A program made the translations under genes and the position numbers. The notes beneath the pieces were generated by a model, which was not told the origin of the DNA, searched no databases, and was given only the letters and a program-made list of their open reading frames with translations. From Microvirga alba (lineage in GTDB: Bacteria; Pseudomonadota; Alphaproteobacteria; Rhizobiales; Beijerinckiaceae), in the NCBI RefSeq assembly GCF_015694465.1, contig NZ_JADQDO010000001.1, forward strand, positions 868,001 to 932,000: a DNA stretch of 64,000 nt, read 5' to 3'. Positions 1-9,500 of this stretch are shown here, piece by piece (position 1 is the first letter of the stretch; the number at the start of each line of letters is the position of its first letter).

Positions 1-1
1 G

Positions 2-469
2 CACGCGAAATTCGCGCGCGCCCAAGGCGTGCCGGAGGTGGTGCGCGCCAAGAACGGAACGTTGGTTCGTCTCGCGCCGGGCACAGCCGAGATCATCGAC
101 ACCATTCCCGCAGGGCGCCTCTATAAGGACGGCAATCTCGTGATCCCGGCCGGTGAGCGGGCCTTGCCGGAACGGCGCAAGCTCGCCTTTGCCGGCATCG
201 TCAGCGTTGCCATCGCCATCGACGGCAAGGGCGAGATCGCGGGTGATCCGATCATCGACACGATGGGATTGCCCGAGAAGAACAGGCAGGGCGAGGATCT
301 CAGCGACATCATCGCCGATGTGGTAGGCGACCTCCTCGACAGCATGTCGAAGGCCAAGCGCAAGGACCCGGAAGCGGTGGAGAATGCCGTCGTCCGCGCG
401 GTTCGCGCAGCGGTTAACGAGGCCTGGGGCAAGAAGCCCGCCTGCCATGTTCTCGTGATCGAGGTATAG
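2..469 (+). CDS. rnj: Ribonuclease J family protein, C-terminal part (5' end outside window)
   Basis: The reading frame is open from the left edge, so the start and the metallo-beta-lactamase/beta-CASP core lie outside the window; 155 C-terminal residues are seen. They contain VRAKNGTLVRLAPG, followed by a segment ending in a compact alpha/beta region (AVENAVVRAVRAAVNEAWGKKP), as in the C-terminal domain of RNase J. In alphaproteobacteria RNase J is a 5'-3' exonuclease/endonuclease acting in rRNA maturation and mRNA turnover. The next gene (methylmalonyl-CoA epimerase) starts 21 nt later, the usual neighbour in Rhizobiales. The family call rests on the C-terminus and context only, since no catalytic motif is visible. 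Confidence 0.8.
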   Translation, partial: HAKFARAQGVPEVVRAKNGTLVRLAPGTAEIIDTIPAGRLYKDGNLVIPAGERALPERRKLAFAGIVSVAIAIDGKGEIAGDPIIDTMGLPEKNRQGEDLSDIIADVVGDLLDSMSKAKRKDPEAVENAVVRAVRAAVNEAWGKKPACHVLVIEV

Positions 470-490
470 GGTTCCCTGTCAGGAGCATTC

Positions 491-895
491 ATGATCGGTC
501 GTCTCAACCATGTCGCCATCGCCGTTCGCGATATCGGCGCCGCGTCCCAGCTTTATCGGAACACGCTGGGCGCCGACGTCTCCGCGCCCGAGGCGTTGGC
601 GGAACATGGGGTCACGGTCGTTTTCATTACGCTGCCCAACACCAAGATCGAGCTTCTCGAGCCCCTGGGCGCGGATTCCCCCATCGCCAAGTTTCTCGAA
701 AAGAACCCCGATGGCGGTATCCACCATATCTGCTACGAGGTGGAGGATATCGGCGCGGCGCGTGACCAGCTGACGAAGTCCGGCGCACGCGTGCTGGGCT
801 CCGGCGAGCCGAAGATCGGGGCGCATGGGAAGCCGGTGCTGTTCCTGCACCCCAAGGATTTCAACGGCACGCTCGTCGAACTCGAGCAGGCTTGA
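491..895 (+). CDS. mce: Methylmalonyl-CoA epimerase
   Basis: 134 residues forming a VOC-superfamily protein, the usual length for the family. It opens with LNHVAIAVRDI, contains IHHICYEVEDI in the middle and ends in LVELEQA, giving the His and Glu metal ligands expected at the start of each beta-alpha-beta-beta-beta half. The enzyme interconverts (R)- and (S)-methylmalonyl-CoA in the propionyl-CoA/ethylmalonyl-CoA routes and acts in the cytoplasm. The ATG is preceded by AGGAG (480-484). It sits between the RNase J gene and a DUF1467 gene and is probably cotranscribed with both. Confidence 0.9.
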   Translation: MIGRLNHVAIAVRDIGAASQLYRNTLGADVSAPEALAEHGVTVVFITLPNTKIELLEPLGADSPIAKFLEKNPDGGIHHICYEVEDIGAARDQLTKSGARVLGSGEPKIGAHGKPVLFLHPKDFNGTLVELEQA

Positions 896-905
896 GGGCA
901 AGGCA

Positions 906-1241
906 TTGATTAAACTCGTCAAATCCGTCGCAGGCTCATTCTGGATGACCTCCGCTGTGGTCCTCGCCGTCTCCGCTGTGGCGGTCACGATTGTCGTCAG
1001 TGCCTTCGGGCTTAAGGTCAGCGGCGGCGTTGCCCTTTATTTCATCATCTGGTGGACGCTCCTTTTCGCCGTTCTGCCCTTCGGCGTGCGCAGCCAAGTG
1101 GAAGCCGGGGAGATCGTACATGGCACCGAACCGGGCGCGCCTGCGGCCCCGGCTCTGCGGGAAAAGGCGATCTGGACGACTTTCGTGTCTTCGGCCGTGC
1201 TTGTGTTCACCGCCGGTGTGTTGCCGCTGTCGGGGCTTTAA
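906..1241 (+). CDS. DUF1467 family small membrane protein
   Basis: About 111 residues from a TTG at 906, or 98 from an ATG at 945. I prefer 906 because a GAGGGCAAGG Shine-Dalgarno-like run lies just upstream and overlaps the mce stop. Three hydrophobic segments are visible. The family signature is IIWWTLLFAVLPFGVRSQ followed by a short polar loop (EAGEIVHGTEPGAPAAP) and a last membrane helix. The function of DUF1467 is unknown; the gene commonly follows mce in Rhizobiales. The extra N-terminal hydrophobic stretch before the core is longer than the bare domain needs, so the start is uncertain. Confidence 0.75.
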   Translation: MIKLVKSVAGSFWMTSAVVLAVSAVAVTIVVSAFGLKVSGGVALYFIIWWTLLFAVLPFGVRSQVEAGEIVHGTEPGAPAAPALREKAIWTTFVSSAVLVFTAGVLPLSGL

Positions 1242-1321
1242 GGGCGCGGTCATCCCGCCACGGTCAACCCAACGCCGGCCATGCGGGAGGATCAGACCGC
1301 GGGCAATTCGTGAGCGGCGGT

Positions 1322-1844
1322 TCAGGCGTGTTCGATGACAAACTCCACCCGCTCGGTGACCGAGGCCGGCGGGACCGCGATGAGTTCATAGCCGTATCGG
1401 GAGTAGGTCTCGACCATAGAGTCGTAGGTCCGTTCGGCCTCTTCGAAGGATTGTTTGCGCTCAGCATCTTGCTCGTAGATCTCCGCCCATGGCGGCGCGA
1501 TGAAGACGCGGTGGTTATAGCGGAACGTCCGGGCAGCCCTCTCTAGATGCTCCGGCACAGGGAGGCGCATGAGCCGCAGGTAGCCGATGATGTCGGGCAC
1601 GCCCCTGTCGAAGAAAACCGGACCAACCTGATCCAGCGCCATGCGATGGGAGCGCATTTCCCAAGCCAGCATGATTTCCGCATAGGCGGCCGGGTCCCGC
1701 CATGGCAGTGCACGGCCTCCAATGGCCATTTGGTCCTTGATGATGGCGCGCCCCGCCTCGACGGAATTGGCGTAACCCGAAAGTGCTTTTGCCGGATCCG
1801 GGGCCGCCGGTGAGGACGAACAGGCGGTCAGAGACGTCTGCCAT
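1322..1844 (-). pseudogene. AAA/P-loop ATPase, frame-disrupted
   Basis: Two leftward frames together make one ATP-binding protein of roughly 175 residues. The N-terminal frame (ATG at 1844) reads MADVSDRLFVLTGGPGSGKST, a textbook Walker A. Directly after the GKST codons homology jumps to another frame reading GYANSVEAGRAIIKDQ, then MLAWEMRSHRMA, PVFFDRGVPDIIGYL and a C-terminus at 1322. In relatives I recall about six to nine residues sit between GKST and the Gly-Tyr, so a short deletion that is not a multiple of three best explains the break. It could be a true pseudogene or an assembly error. The rest of the frame is intact, which suggests a recent event. The gene is convergent with the DUF1467 gene. 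Confidence 0.7.
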
Positions 1845-1950
1845 CGGACAGAACCCCGTATGTCAGTCGTGGAATGGGGAGCAGGCGCGCGAACGGGAGC
1901 GCATCCTGTAGTGGCGATCACTGGAGAGAAAATTCGGTCGGGGAGGGGGA

Positions 1951-1978
1951 AAAGAAAAAAGCAAGGCTTTCGCCTTGC
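1951..1978 (-). terminator. Rho-independent terminator, leftward
   Basis: Read on the minus strand, GCAAGGC-GAAA-GCCTTGC is followed by TTTTTTCTTTT: a 7-bp stem, a tetraloop and a T tract. The tract lies only on the leftward side, so it ends a transcript coming from 1979-2317, where no protein gene is recognisable. Confidence 0.65.
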
Positions 1979-2317
1979 CTGAACTGCCTTTTGGCTTTTT
2001 GACCCTTGGCTTTCTTACGCCGTCGCCTGTTATGGCGCACGAGGGTCTTGTTCCTCCCGAAACTCGGACCGTAGCCTCTGACCTTGGAAAGTCTAAGACG
2101 TTAGTGGCTCGTTTATACCCAGCTTACATGCCAGTGTCATCATTTTTGGGCATGATCTGATGCATTTTTTGGCACATGCTGTATTGACCTTTCGTCTAAG
2201 ACACCGCCCGCGGCCTTGTGCTCCAATGACCGCTTGTGTTTTGCCAGATGGCTGTGTTGTGTGCTTGAAACGAGTCGCAATTCGTCATTCCATTCCAGAT
2301 CCCATCGAAGGCGTTCT
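1979..2317 (-). other. Gene-poor stretch upstream of proS; possible leftward small RNA
   Basis: No reading frame here has family resemblance or a convincing ribosome-binding site. What is present: a leftward terminator at its left end; GTCTAAGAC at 2091-2099 and again at 2194-2202, each preceded by TGACCTT; a near repeat of CATTTTTGGGCA / CATTTTTTGGCA around 2140-2175; and a CATGCC/GGCATG hairpin at 2128-2154. An untranslated RNA running from about 2200 to 1951 is a reasonable guess, with part of the stretch acting as the proS promoter region. I could not match it to 6S, SRP or tmRNA. Confidence 0.3.
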
Positions 2318-3649
2318 ATGCGTTTGAGCCGCTTTTTCCTGCCCATTCTCCGCGAGACGCCGAAAGAGGCGGAGATTGTTTCCCACCGCCTGATGCTGCG
2401 CGCCGGCATGATCCGCCAGGAATCGGCGGGCATTTACGCCTGGCTGCCGCTGGGCTTGAAGGTGTTGAACAAGGTCAATGCCATCGTCCGCGAGGAGCAG
2501 AACCGCTCCGGCGCCGTCGAGTTGCTGATGCCGACGATCCAGTCGGCGGATCTCTGGCGGGAATCCGGCCGCTACGATGCCTACGGCAAGGAAATGCTGC
2601 GCATCCAGGACCGGCATGAGCGCGAGATGCTCTTTGGACCGACCAACGAGGAGATGATTACGGAGATCTTCCGGGGCTACGTGCGCTCCTACAAGGATCT
2701 GCCGCTCAACCTCTATCATATTCAATGGAAGTTCCGCGATGAGGTGCGCCCGCGCTTCGGCGTCATGCGCTCACGCGAGTTCCTGATGAAGGACGCCTAT
2801 TCCTTCGACATCGATCAGGCTGGCGCGCGCCACTCCTATAACAGGATGTTCGTGGCCTACCTTCGCACCTTCGCCCGGATGGGTCTGAAGGCGATCCCGA
2901 TGAAGGCCGATACCGGCCCCATCGGCGGGGATTTGAGCCACGAGTTCATCATCCTCGCATCCACCGGCGAGAGCGAGGTGTTCTGTCACAAGGACTATCT
3001 CGATTTCGACATCCCGGCCGTCGAAACCGATTTCGATAGCGTGCCTGGCCTGCAGGGTATCGTGGACAAGTGGACCTCGCTTTACGCTGCGACCTCCGAG
3101 ATGCATGACGCCACCGCCTTCGACGGTCTCTCCGAAGACAAGAAGGTCTCCGCGCGCGGCATCGAAGTGGGGCACATCTTCTATTTCGGCACCAAGTATT
3201 CGAAGCCCATGGGCGCGAAGGTGATGGGCCCGGACGGGCAGGAACATGAAGTCCACATGGGCTCCTACGGCATCGGCCCGAGCCGTCTCATCGCCGCGAT
3301 CATCGAGGCGAGCCACGACGAGAACGGCATCATCTGGCCCGAGGCGGTTGCTCCGTTCGACGTGGCGCTTCTCAACCTCAAGGTGGGCGATGCGGCAACC
3401 GACGAGGCCTGTGGCAAGCTCTATCGCGAACTGACGGCGGCCGGCCGCGACGTGCTCTATGACGACCGCGACGAGCGTCCGGGCGGCAAGTTCGCCACCG
3501 CCGATCTCATCGGCATTCCGTGGCAGGTGGTGATCGGGCCGAAGGGTCTGGCCGAGGGCAAGGTGGAACTGAAGCACCGGGCCACCGGCGAGCGCGAAGT
3601 GCTGCCGCTTGGCGATGTGGTTGCGCGGCTGACGGCTGCTCGCGCGTAA
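2318..3649 (+). CDS. proS: Proline--tRNA ligase, short alphaproteobacterial type
   Basis: 443 residues from the ATG at 2318. The upstream in-frame extension (from 2216) is basic and unlike any ProS, so the start is set at [15 protein letters not shown]. Class II synthetase motifs are visible: [25 protein letters not shown], the motif 2 region [17 protein letters not shown] with its ATP-contacting Arg-Glu, GGDLSHEF, and motif 3 [11 protein letters not shown]. The C-terminal third is an anticodon-binding fold. It is about 130 residues shorter than the E. coli enzyme because it lacks the YbaK-like editing insertion, as is normal for this clade. It charges tRNA-Pro in the cytoplasm. lolC follows after 7 nt, a common alphaproteobacterial pairing. 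Confidence 0.95.
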   Translation: MRLSRFFLPILRETPKEAEIVSHRLMLRAGMIRQESAGIYAWLPLGLKVLNKVNAIVREEQNRSGAVELLMPTIQSADLWRESGRYDAYGKEMLRIQDRHEREMLFGPTNEEMITEIFRGYVRSYKDLPLNLYHIQWKFRDEVRPRFGVMRSREFLMKDAYSFDIDQAGARHSYNRMFVAYLRTFARMGLKAIPMKADTGPIGGDLSHEFIILASTGESEVFCHKDYLDFDIPAVETDFDSVPGLQGIVDKWTSLYAATSEMHDATAFDGLSEDKKVSARGIEVGHIFYFGTKYSKPMGAKVMGPDGQEHEVHMGSYGIGPSRLIAAIIEASHDENGIIWPEAVAPFDVALLNLKVGDAATDEACGKLYRELTAAGRDVLYDDRDERPGGKFATADLIGIPWQVVIGPKGLAEGKVELKHRATGEREVLPLGDVVARLTAARA

Positions 3650-3656
3650 GGGTGTG

Positions 3657-4931
3657 ATGGCAAAGACCGCGACAACAGGAACGAAGCCTTTTTCACTCTT
3701 CGAGTGGATGCTCGCCGGGCGCTACCTGCGCACGCGGCGGCGGGAAGGCTTCGTCTCGGTCATCGCGGGCTTCTCCTTCCTTGGCATCATGCTGGGGGTC
3801 GCGACCCTGATCGTCGTGCTCTCGGTCATGAATGGCTTCCGCAAGGAACTGCTCGACAAGATCGTCGGCATCAACGGTCATATCTTCGTCGCGCCCATCG
3901 ACTCGCCTCTGACCGACTATGCGGACGTCGCCAAGCGTATCGCTGCCGTTCCCGGCGTGAAGCGCGCGATTCCTCTCGTCGAGGGCCAGGCCTTCGGCTC
4001 CTCGCCGTACAATGGAAGCGGCGTCCTGGTGCGGGGCATCCGGGGCGAGGATATTCAGCGGATCGACTACATTTCCGGCAATATCCGCCAGGGGACTCTG
4101 GAAAACTTTGACAGTGGCGAGGGCGTCGCCATCGGGCGGCGGTTGGCGGAATCGTTGTCGCTGCAGGCGGGCGATACCTTCACCCTGATCACGCCGCGCG
4201 GGGCAGCGACACCCTTCGGCACAGCGCCACGCGTGAAGGCCTATCCGGTCAAGGCGATCTTCGAGATCGGCATGTCGGAATTCGACGCCACCTTTGTCTA
4301 CATGCCGCTTGGCGAGGCGCAGAGCTACTTCAATCGGCAGGGCGACGTGCAGCTCATTGAAGTGTTTCTCGACAATGCGGACAAAGTCGACGAAGCCCGC
4401 GCGCGGATCGACGAAGCGGTCGGACGGCCCATTGTCATGACCGATTGGCGTCAGCGCAACCGCACCTTCTTCGCCGCGCTCGAGGTGGAGCGGAACGTGA
4501 TGTTCCTCATTCTTACCCTCATCGTGCTGGTCGCGGCGCTCAACATTATTTCCGGCCTCATCATGCTGGTGAAGGACAAGTCGAGCGACATCGCGATTCT
4601 GCGCACCATGGGAGCGACGCGGGGCGCGGTCATGCGGATCTTCCTGATCACGGGCGCATCCATCGGCATTGTCGGCACGATCGCCGGTTTCGGCCTCGGC
4701 CTGCTGCTGGCGTTGAATGTGGAAAGCATCCGCAGCTTCATCTCCAGCCTGACGAGGACCAATCTGTTCCCGGCGGAACTCTATTTTCTCAGCCGGCTGC
4801 CCGCTGATGTCGATCCGACCGAGGTCATTACCATTCTCGTCATGGCGATGGCCTTGTCGCTTCTCGCCACGCTCTATCCGTCCTGGAAGGCTGCGAAGCT
4901 CGATCCGGTCGAAGCGCTGCGCTACGGTTAA
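3657..4931 (+). CDS. lolC: Lipoprotein-releasing ABC transporter permease LolC/LolE family
   Basis: 424 residues from the ATG at 3657 (a GTG sits one codon earlier). A cytoplasmic N-terminus with RYLRTRRREGFVSVIAGFS is followed by a first membrane helix (about residues 36-58), a large periplasmic MacB-like domain (about 60-280) and three more helices near 285-315, 325-355 and 385-410, ending in the FtsX-type tail WKAAKLDPVEALRYG. It extracts outer-membrane lipoproteins from the inner membrane with LolD. Only one permease gene is present, as expected where a single LolC/E protein forms a homodimer. lolD begins 3 nt downstream, so the two are cotranscribed and probably translationally coupled. 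Confidence 0.92.
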   Translation: MAKTATTGTKPFSLFEWMLAGRYLRTRRREGFVSVIAGFSFLGIMLGVATLIVVLSVMNGFRKELLDKIVGINGHIFVAPIDSPLTDYADVAKRIAAVPGVKRAIPLVEGQAFGSSPYNGSGVLVRGIRGEDIQRIDYISGNIRQGTLENFDSGEGVAIGRRLAESLSLQAGDTFTLITPRGAATPFGTAPRVKAYPVKAIFEIGMSEFDATFVYMPLGEAQSYFNRQGDVQLIEVFLDNADKVDEARARIDEAVGRPIVMTDWRQRNRTFFAALEVERNVMFLILTLIVLVAALNIISGLIMLVKDKSSDIAILRTMGATRGAVMRIFLITGASIGIVGTIAGFGLGLLLALNVESIRSFISSLTRTNLFPAELYFLSRLPADVDPTEVITILVMAMALSLLATLYPSWKAAKLDPVEALRYG

Positions 4932-4934
4932 ACG

Positions 4935-5630
4935 ATGTCATCCGGCCAGTCCCAACCCGCCCTTTTCCTGTCGAAAGTCGAGCGCCGGTACCCGCAAGGG
5001 GAGGGCTTTCTCGAAGTCTTGCGCGGGGCCGACCTGGCGATCTGGCCTGGCGAGATCGTGGCGCTCATCGCGCCCTCGGGCACCGGCAAATCGACCCTGC
5101 TCCATGTGGCGGGGTTGCTCGAGAAGCCCGATGGCGGTGAGGTCTATGTGGGCGCGCAGCCGACAGCCGGCATGAACGACCACGAGCGCACGCGCATCCG
5201 GCGCGAGGAGCTGGGCTTCGTCTATCAGTTTCACCACCTGCTGCCGGAATTCTCGGCGCTGGAGAATGTGGTTATCCCGCAGCTCATTCGTGGATTGCCG
5301 AAGGCGGAAGCGCGCGAGCGCGGCGAGCAGATTTTGACCTTCCTCGGCCTGGGCAAGCGGTTGGAGAACCGGCCCGGCGAGCTTTCCGGCGGCGAGCAGC
5401 AGCGCGTCGCCATCGCGCGGGCGGTCGCCAACGCACCGCGTCTGCTTCTGGCCGACGAGCCGACCGGCAATCTCGATCCCAACACGGCCGACCGCGTCTT
5501 CCAGACCCTCGTGTCCATCGTCCGCGCCTCCAAGCTCGCGGCTCTGATCGCCACGCACAATCTCGACCTCGCCGCCCGCATGGACCGCCGTGTCACCATC
5601 CGCGACGGGCTGATCGTTCAGCTGCGCTGA
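4935..5630 (+). CDS. lolD: Lipoprotein-releasing ABC transporter ATP-binding protein
   Basis: 231 residues with all ABC ATPase motifs: Walker A PSGTGKST, a Q-loop in [18 protein letters not shown], signature [14 protein letters not shown], Walker [13 protein letters not shown] and the switch His in IATHNLDLA. The [12 protein letters not shown] stretch is typical of the LolD/MacB/FtsE group. It forms the cytoplasmic ATPase of the Lol exporter with the permease just upstream (3-nt gap). The downstream 700 nt hold only palindromic repeats, so the operon proS-lolC-lolD ends here, although no classic terminator is visible. Confidence 0.93.
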   Translation: MSSGQSQPALFLSKVERRYPQGEGFLEVLRGADLAIWPGEIVALIAPSGTGKSTLLHVAGLLEKPDGGEVYVGAQPTAGMNDHERTRIRREELGFVYQFHHLLPEFSALENVVIPQLIRGLPKAEARERGEQILTFLGLGKRLENRPGELSGGEQQRVAIARAVANAPRLLLADEPTGNLDPNTADRVFQTLVSIVRASKLAALIATHNLDLAARMDRRVTIRDGLIVQLR

Positions 5631-5654
5631 GGCGCTCTTCCTCCCCAAATCCCC

Positions 5655-5795
5655 GTCATTCCGGCGCGCGCCGAGCGCGACCCCGGAACCTATAAACACC
5701 GACCATGCAGGATGAAGCACGGTGATGCCGCGATGTTTTTCCGGAGGCGTCGGCGGTTATGGGTTCCGGGCTCCGCTGCGCGGCCCCGGAATGAC
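5655..5795. repeat. GTCATTCCGG extragenic palindromic element, copy a
   Basis: The left arm GTCATTCCGG...CCCGGAACC and the right arm GGTTCCGGG...CCCCGGAATGAC are inverted repeats separated by a variable middle, so the whole could fold into one long hairpin. First of three tandem units after lolD. Confidence 0.85.
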
Positions 5796-5862
5796 ACTGG
5801 GGAAGCCGCAGATCGTTCAACTGCGATAGATGCCTGACGTGCAGCCCGGTCTCGCCCCCCTC

Positions 5863-6000
5863 GTCATTCCGGGGCGAGCGGTAGCGAGAGGCCGGAATCC
5901 ATAAACACGGATCGTCCAGAATGAGGCCCGGCGCATGCGGCGGTTTTCCAGAAGCTGGTGGTTATGGGTTCCTGGCTCCGCTGCGCGGCCCCCAAATGAC
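5863..6000. repeat. GTCATTCCGG extragenic palindromic element, copy b
   Basis: Same architecture as copy a. The right end is decayed (CCCCCAAATGAC instead of CCCCGGAATGAC), which suggests an older copy or drift in one arm. Confidence 0.85.
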
Positions 6001-6068
6001 AGAGGGGAAGGGGCAGATTGGTCCACTGCCATAGATGTCTGACGTGCAGCCCCCTGTCTCGCCTCCCC

Positions 6069-6210
6069 GTCATTCCGGGGCGAGCGGTAGCGAGAGCCCG
6101 GAACCCATAAACACGGATCGTTCAGGATGAAGCACAGCGATGCCGCGTTGTTTTTCCGGAGGCGTCGATGGTCATGGGTTCCGGGCACCGCTGAGTGCCC
6201 CCGGAATGAC
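6069..6210. repeat. GTCATTCCGG extragenic palindromic element, copy c
   Basis: Both ends are intact (GTCATTCCGGGGCGAGCG and CCCCCGGAATGAC). The linker in front of it repeats the linker in front of copy b. Confidence 0.85.
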
Positions 6211-6345
6211 GGCCAATGCCATCCCCGTGTTCGGTTTCCTCTTTTAAGGCTTTGTTGACTCCACACTCACTGTACGGCATCCCCATACTTTACACAGAAC
6301 ATACAATGAACAATGATGAACATGTCAGGAACATGGAGATCCAAC

Positions 6346-6447
6346 ATGGCTCGCGCTCTTCTTGAAACCACTGCCGAAATCACCTCGCTCGCCCTGTTCG
6401 GGAGCATGGTGGCGATCTGGGCTCTCGTGCTCTCGCCGCTGGCATAA
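6346..6447 (+). CDS. 33-residue hydrophobic peptide
   Basis: A short frame encoding a polar/acidic start (MARALLETTAEI) and one membrane-length helix (SLALFGSMVAIWALVLSPLA). GGAGAT lies 7-10 nt before the ATG, and a strong terminator-like hairpin follows the stop by about 20 nt, so it looks like a complete single-gene unit in front of dnaE. It is not a shadow of any longer gene. The product would be a single-pass inner-membrane micropeptide of unknown role. The call rests on the ribosome-binding site, hydrophobicity and terminator; I do not recognise the sequence. Confidence 0.5.
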   Translation: MARALLETTAEITSLALFGSMVAIWALVLSPLA

Positions 6448-6467
6448 TTCCCACAGTTCACAGGCTC

Positions 6468-6504
6468 GGGGCCTTCGCGCAGCGTGCGGCCCCGTTTGCC
6501 ATGG
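6468..6504 (+). terminator. Terminator-like hairpin after the small peptide gene
   Basis: CGGGGCC...GGCCCCG forms a 7-bp GC stem with a 14-nt loop followed by a short TTT. It separates the peptide gene from dnaE. Confidence 0.5.
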
Positions 6505-6554
6505 TGAGCATCCGACGACTCATGCGAAACTAGCGTCCTGTTGAGTCGAGAGTC

Positions 6555-9500
6555 ATGACGCGCATTCTTCAAGATATCGGGTTCGTCCACCTGCATGTGC
6601 ATTCCTCGTATTCCTTGCTCGAGGGTGCGCTGAAGATCGCGCAATTGGCAAAGCTGGCGACGGCGGACAAACAGCCCGCGCTGGCCTTGACCGACACCAA
6701 CAATCTGTTCGGGGCGCTGGAGTTCTCGGAAAAGCTCGCGGGCTCGGGCATCCAGCCCATCGCGGGCGTTCAGCTCTCGGTTCTGTTCGAGGAGCCCGAT
6801 CCGGCTGCGCGCCTCGCACCGCTGCCCAGCAATATCGTGCTGCTGGCGCAGAACGATGAGGGCTACCGCAACCTGATGCGGCTCGTGAGCCACGCCTATT
6901 TCGGCGTCCCGCTCGGCGAGGCCCCGCGCGTCGCGGCCCCGATATTGTCGACCCATTGCGAGGGGCTGATCGCGCTCACCGGCGGGTTCACCGGCCCGCT
7001 CGACAATGCCTTGCGCAACGGCGGACGCCAGGATCTGGCGCAGGCGCGGCTCGATGTGCTCAAGCACGCGTTCGGCCATCAGCTTTATGTCGAAATCCAG
7101 CGCCACGGGCTTACCGATGAGCGGTTGGTCGAGGGCGAGCTGATTGCGCTTGCCGACCGCAATGGCCTGCCGATCGTCGCCGCCAACGAGCCGTTTTTCT
7201 CGACGGCGAGCGACTACGAAGCGCATGACGCGCTGCTCGCCATCGCCGACGGGCGCATCGTCTCCGACGACAATCGCCGCCGCTTGTCGCCGCAGCATGA
7301 TTTCAAGACGCGCAAGCAGATGATGGAGCTTTTTGCCGATCTGCCGGACGCGTTGCATGCCAGCGTCGAGATCGCCATGCGCTGCGCCACCCGCGTCACC
7401 ACGCGCAAGCCGATCCTGCCAAGCTTCGGCGTCGGCTCCGACGCGGTGGTCTTCGACGAGGGCGAGGAGCTCAAGCGGCAGGCGGAGGCGGGGCTGGTCC
7501 AGCGCCTGGCGGCGCACGGCCCGGCTCCCGGCCTGACCGAGCAGGATTATCATGACCGGCTCGCGTTCGAGGTCGAGGTCATTCGCCGGATGAAATATCC
7601 GGGCTACTTCCTCATCGTGGCCGACTTCATCAAATGGGCGAAGGACCACAACATCCCGGTTGGGCCGGGCCGTGGGTCTGGCGCGGGTTCGCTCGTCGCC
7701 TATGCGCTGACGATTACCGATCTCGATCCGTTGCGGTTCGGCCTGCTGTTCGAGCGCTTCCTCAACCCGGAACGCGTCTCGATGCCCGACTTCGATATCG
7801 ACTTCTGCGTCGAGGGGCGCGAGCGCGTCATCGAATACGTGCAGCAGCGCTACGGCGAGGAGCAGGTCGCGCAGATCATCACGTTCGGTACGCTGCTGGC
7901 GCGCGGCGTGATGCGCGACGTCGGCCGCGTGCTCGAAATGCCCTACGGCCAGGTGGACAAGCTGACGAAGCTCGTTCCGCAGAACCCGGCCAACCCCGTC
8001 ACCCTGGCCCAGGCCATCGAGGGCGAGCCCAAGCTCCAGGCCGCGATCGAGGAGGAGCCCGTCGTCGCGCGCATGCTCAACATGGCGCAGAAACTGGAGG
8101 GCCTGCACCGCCACGCTTCGACCCACGCGGCGGGCGTGGTGATCGGCGACCGTCCGTTGCAGGAACTCGTGCCGCTCTATCGCGACCCGAAGACCGGCAT
8201 GCGCGTGACCCAGTACAACATGAAATGGGTCGAGCAGGCTGGGCTGGTGAAGTTCGACTTCCTCGGCCTCAAAACGCTGACCGTGCTGAACACTGCCGTG
8301 GAGCTGATCCGGCGCACGGGCGTCGAGGTCGATCTCTCGGCCCTGCCGCTCGACGACAGGAAAACCTACGAAATGCTCTGCCGTGGCGAGACGGTCGGCG
8401 TGTTCCAGGTGGAAAGTGTCGGCATGCGCAAGGCCCTCGTGGAGATGGAGACCGACCGCTTCGAGGACATCATCGCCCTCGTCGCGCTCTATCGCCCGGG
8501 CCCGATGGCGAACATCCCGGTCTATTGCGCGCGCAAGCTCGGCAAGGACGAGCACAACAAGAAGGACTGGTACTCGCACCCCAAGCTGGAGCCGGTTCTG
8601 AGGGAGACCTTCGGCATCATCGTCTATCAGGAGCAGGTGATGGAGGTGGCGAAAGTCCTCTCCGGCTACTCGCTCGGTGACGCCGACTTGCTGCGCCGCG
8701 CCATGGGTAAGAAGATCAAATCGGAGATGGACGCGCAGCGCGAGCGCTTCGTCTCCGGCGCGGTCGGTGGCGATCTCGATAAGGTCAAGGCGAACGAAAT
8801 CTTCGATCTTCTCGCCAAGTTCGCGGATTACGGCTTCAACAAGAGCCACGCGGCGGCCTATGCGCTGGTCGCCTTCCAGACGGCTTATCTGAAGGCCAAT
8901 TTCCCGGTCGAGTTCATGGCGGCGTCGATGACGCTCGATCTCGACAACACGGACAAGCTCTCTGAATTCCGCCGCGAGGCCCAGCGCCTCGGCATCAAGG
9001 TCGAGCCGCCGTCGGTCAATCGCTCGGGCGTGGTCTTCGACGTGAAATACGACGCGGAGGGCAAGGGCGCGATTCTCTACGCGCTCGCCGCGGTCAAGGG
9101 CGTCGGGCGGCAGGCCATCGAATCGCTCATCGAAGCGCGCGGCGACAAGCCCTTCAAGGATCTTGCCGATTTCGCCCGGCGCATCAATCCGCGCATGCTC
9201 AACAAGCGCACCCTTGAGAACCTGATCGCGGCGGGCGCGTTCGATGAGCTGGAGCCGGATCGCGCCAAGGCGAGCGCGTCGGTCGATGCCATGATGAGTC
9301 TCGCCCAGCAATCGCACGAAGCCGCGAATGGCGGCATGATCGACATGTTCGGCGGCGTCGCCTCCGCGGATGTGCAGCTGCGCATTTCGCACTACGAGCC
9401 CTGGCCGCCCTCAATCAAGCTGCAGAAGGAATACGACGCGGTCGGCTTCTTCCTGTCAGGGCATCCGCTCGATGAGTACGGCGACCTGTTGAAGAAGCTG

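Larger units (their letters stand above)
5631..6345. other. Repeat-filled intergenic region between lolD and the dnaE locus
   Basis: About 700 nt with no gene. It holds three successive copies of the GTCATTCCGG palindromic element (5655-5795, 5863-6000, 6069-6210), spaced about 206-208 nt apart. The linkers are repeated too (TGACGTGCAGCCC near 5835 and 6040), so whole units were duplicated in tandem. The last 130 nt are more AT-rich and should carry the promoter for the small peptide gene and perhaps dnaE; a TTGACT at 6255-6260 is a possible -35, but no well-spaced -10 follows. Confidence 0.7.

Noticed and set aside
1975-2160. A 61-codon frame on the plus strand before proS
   Set aside because: No ribosome-binding site, no resemblance, and the stretch looks like non-coding or RNA sequence.
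6267-9392. A 1041-codon open frame antisense to dnaE
   Set aside because: Arg/His/Asp-rich shadow composition, no domains, opposite to a certain DnaE.
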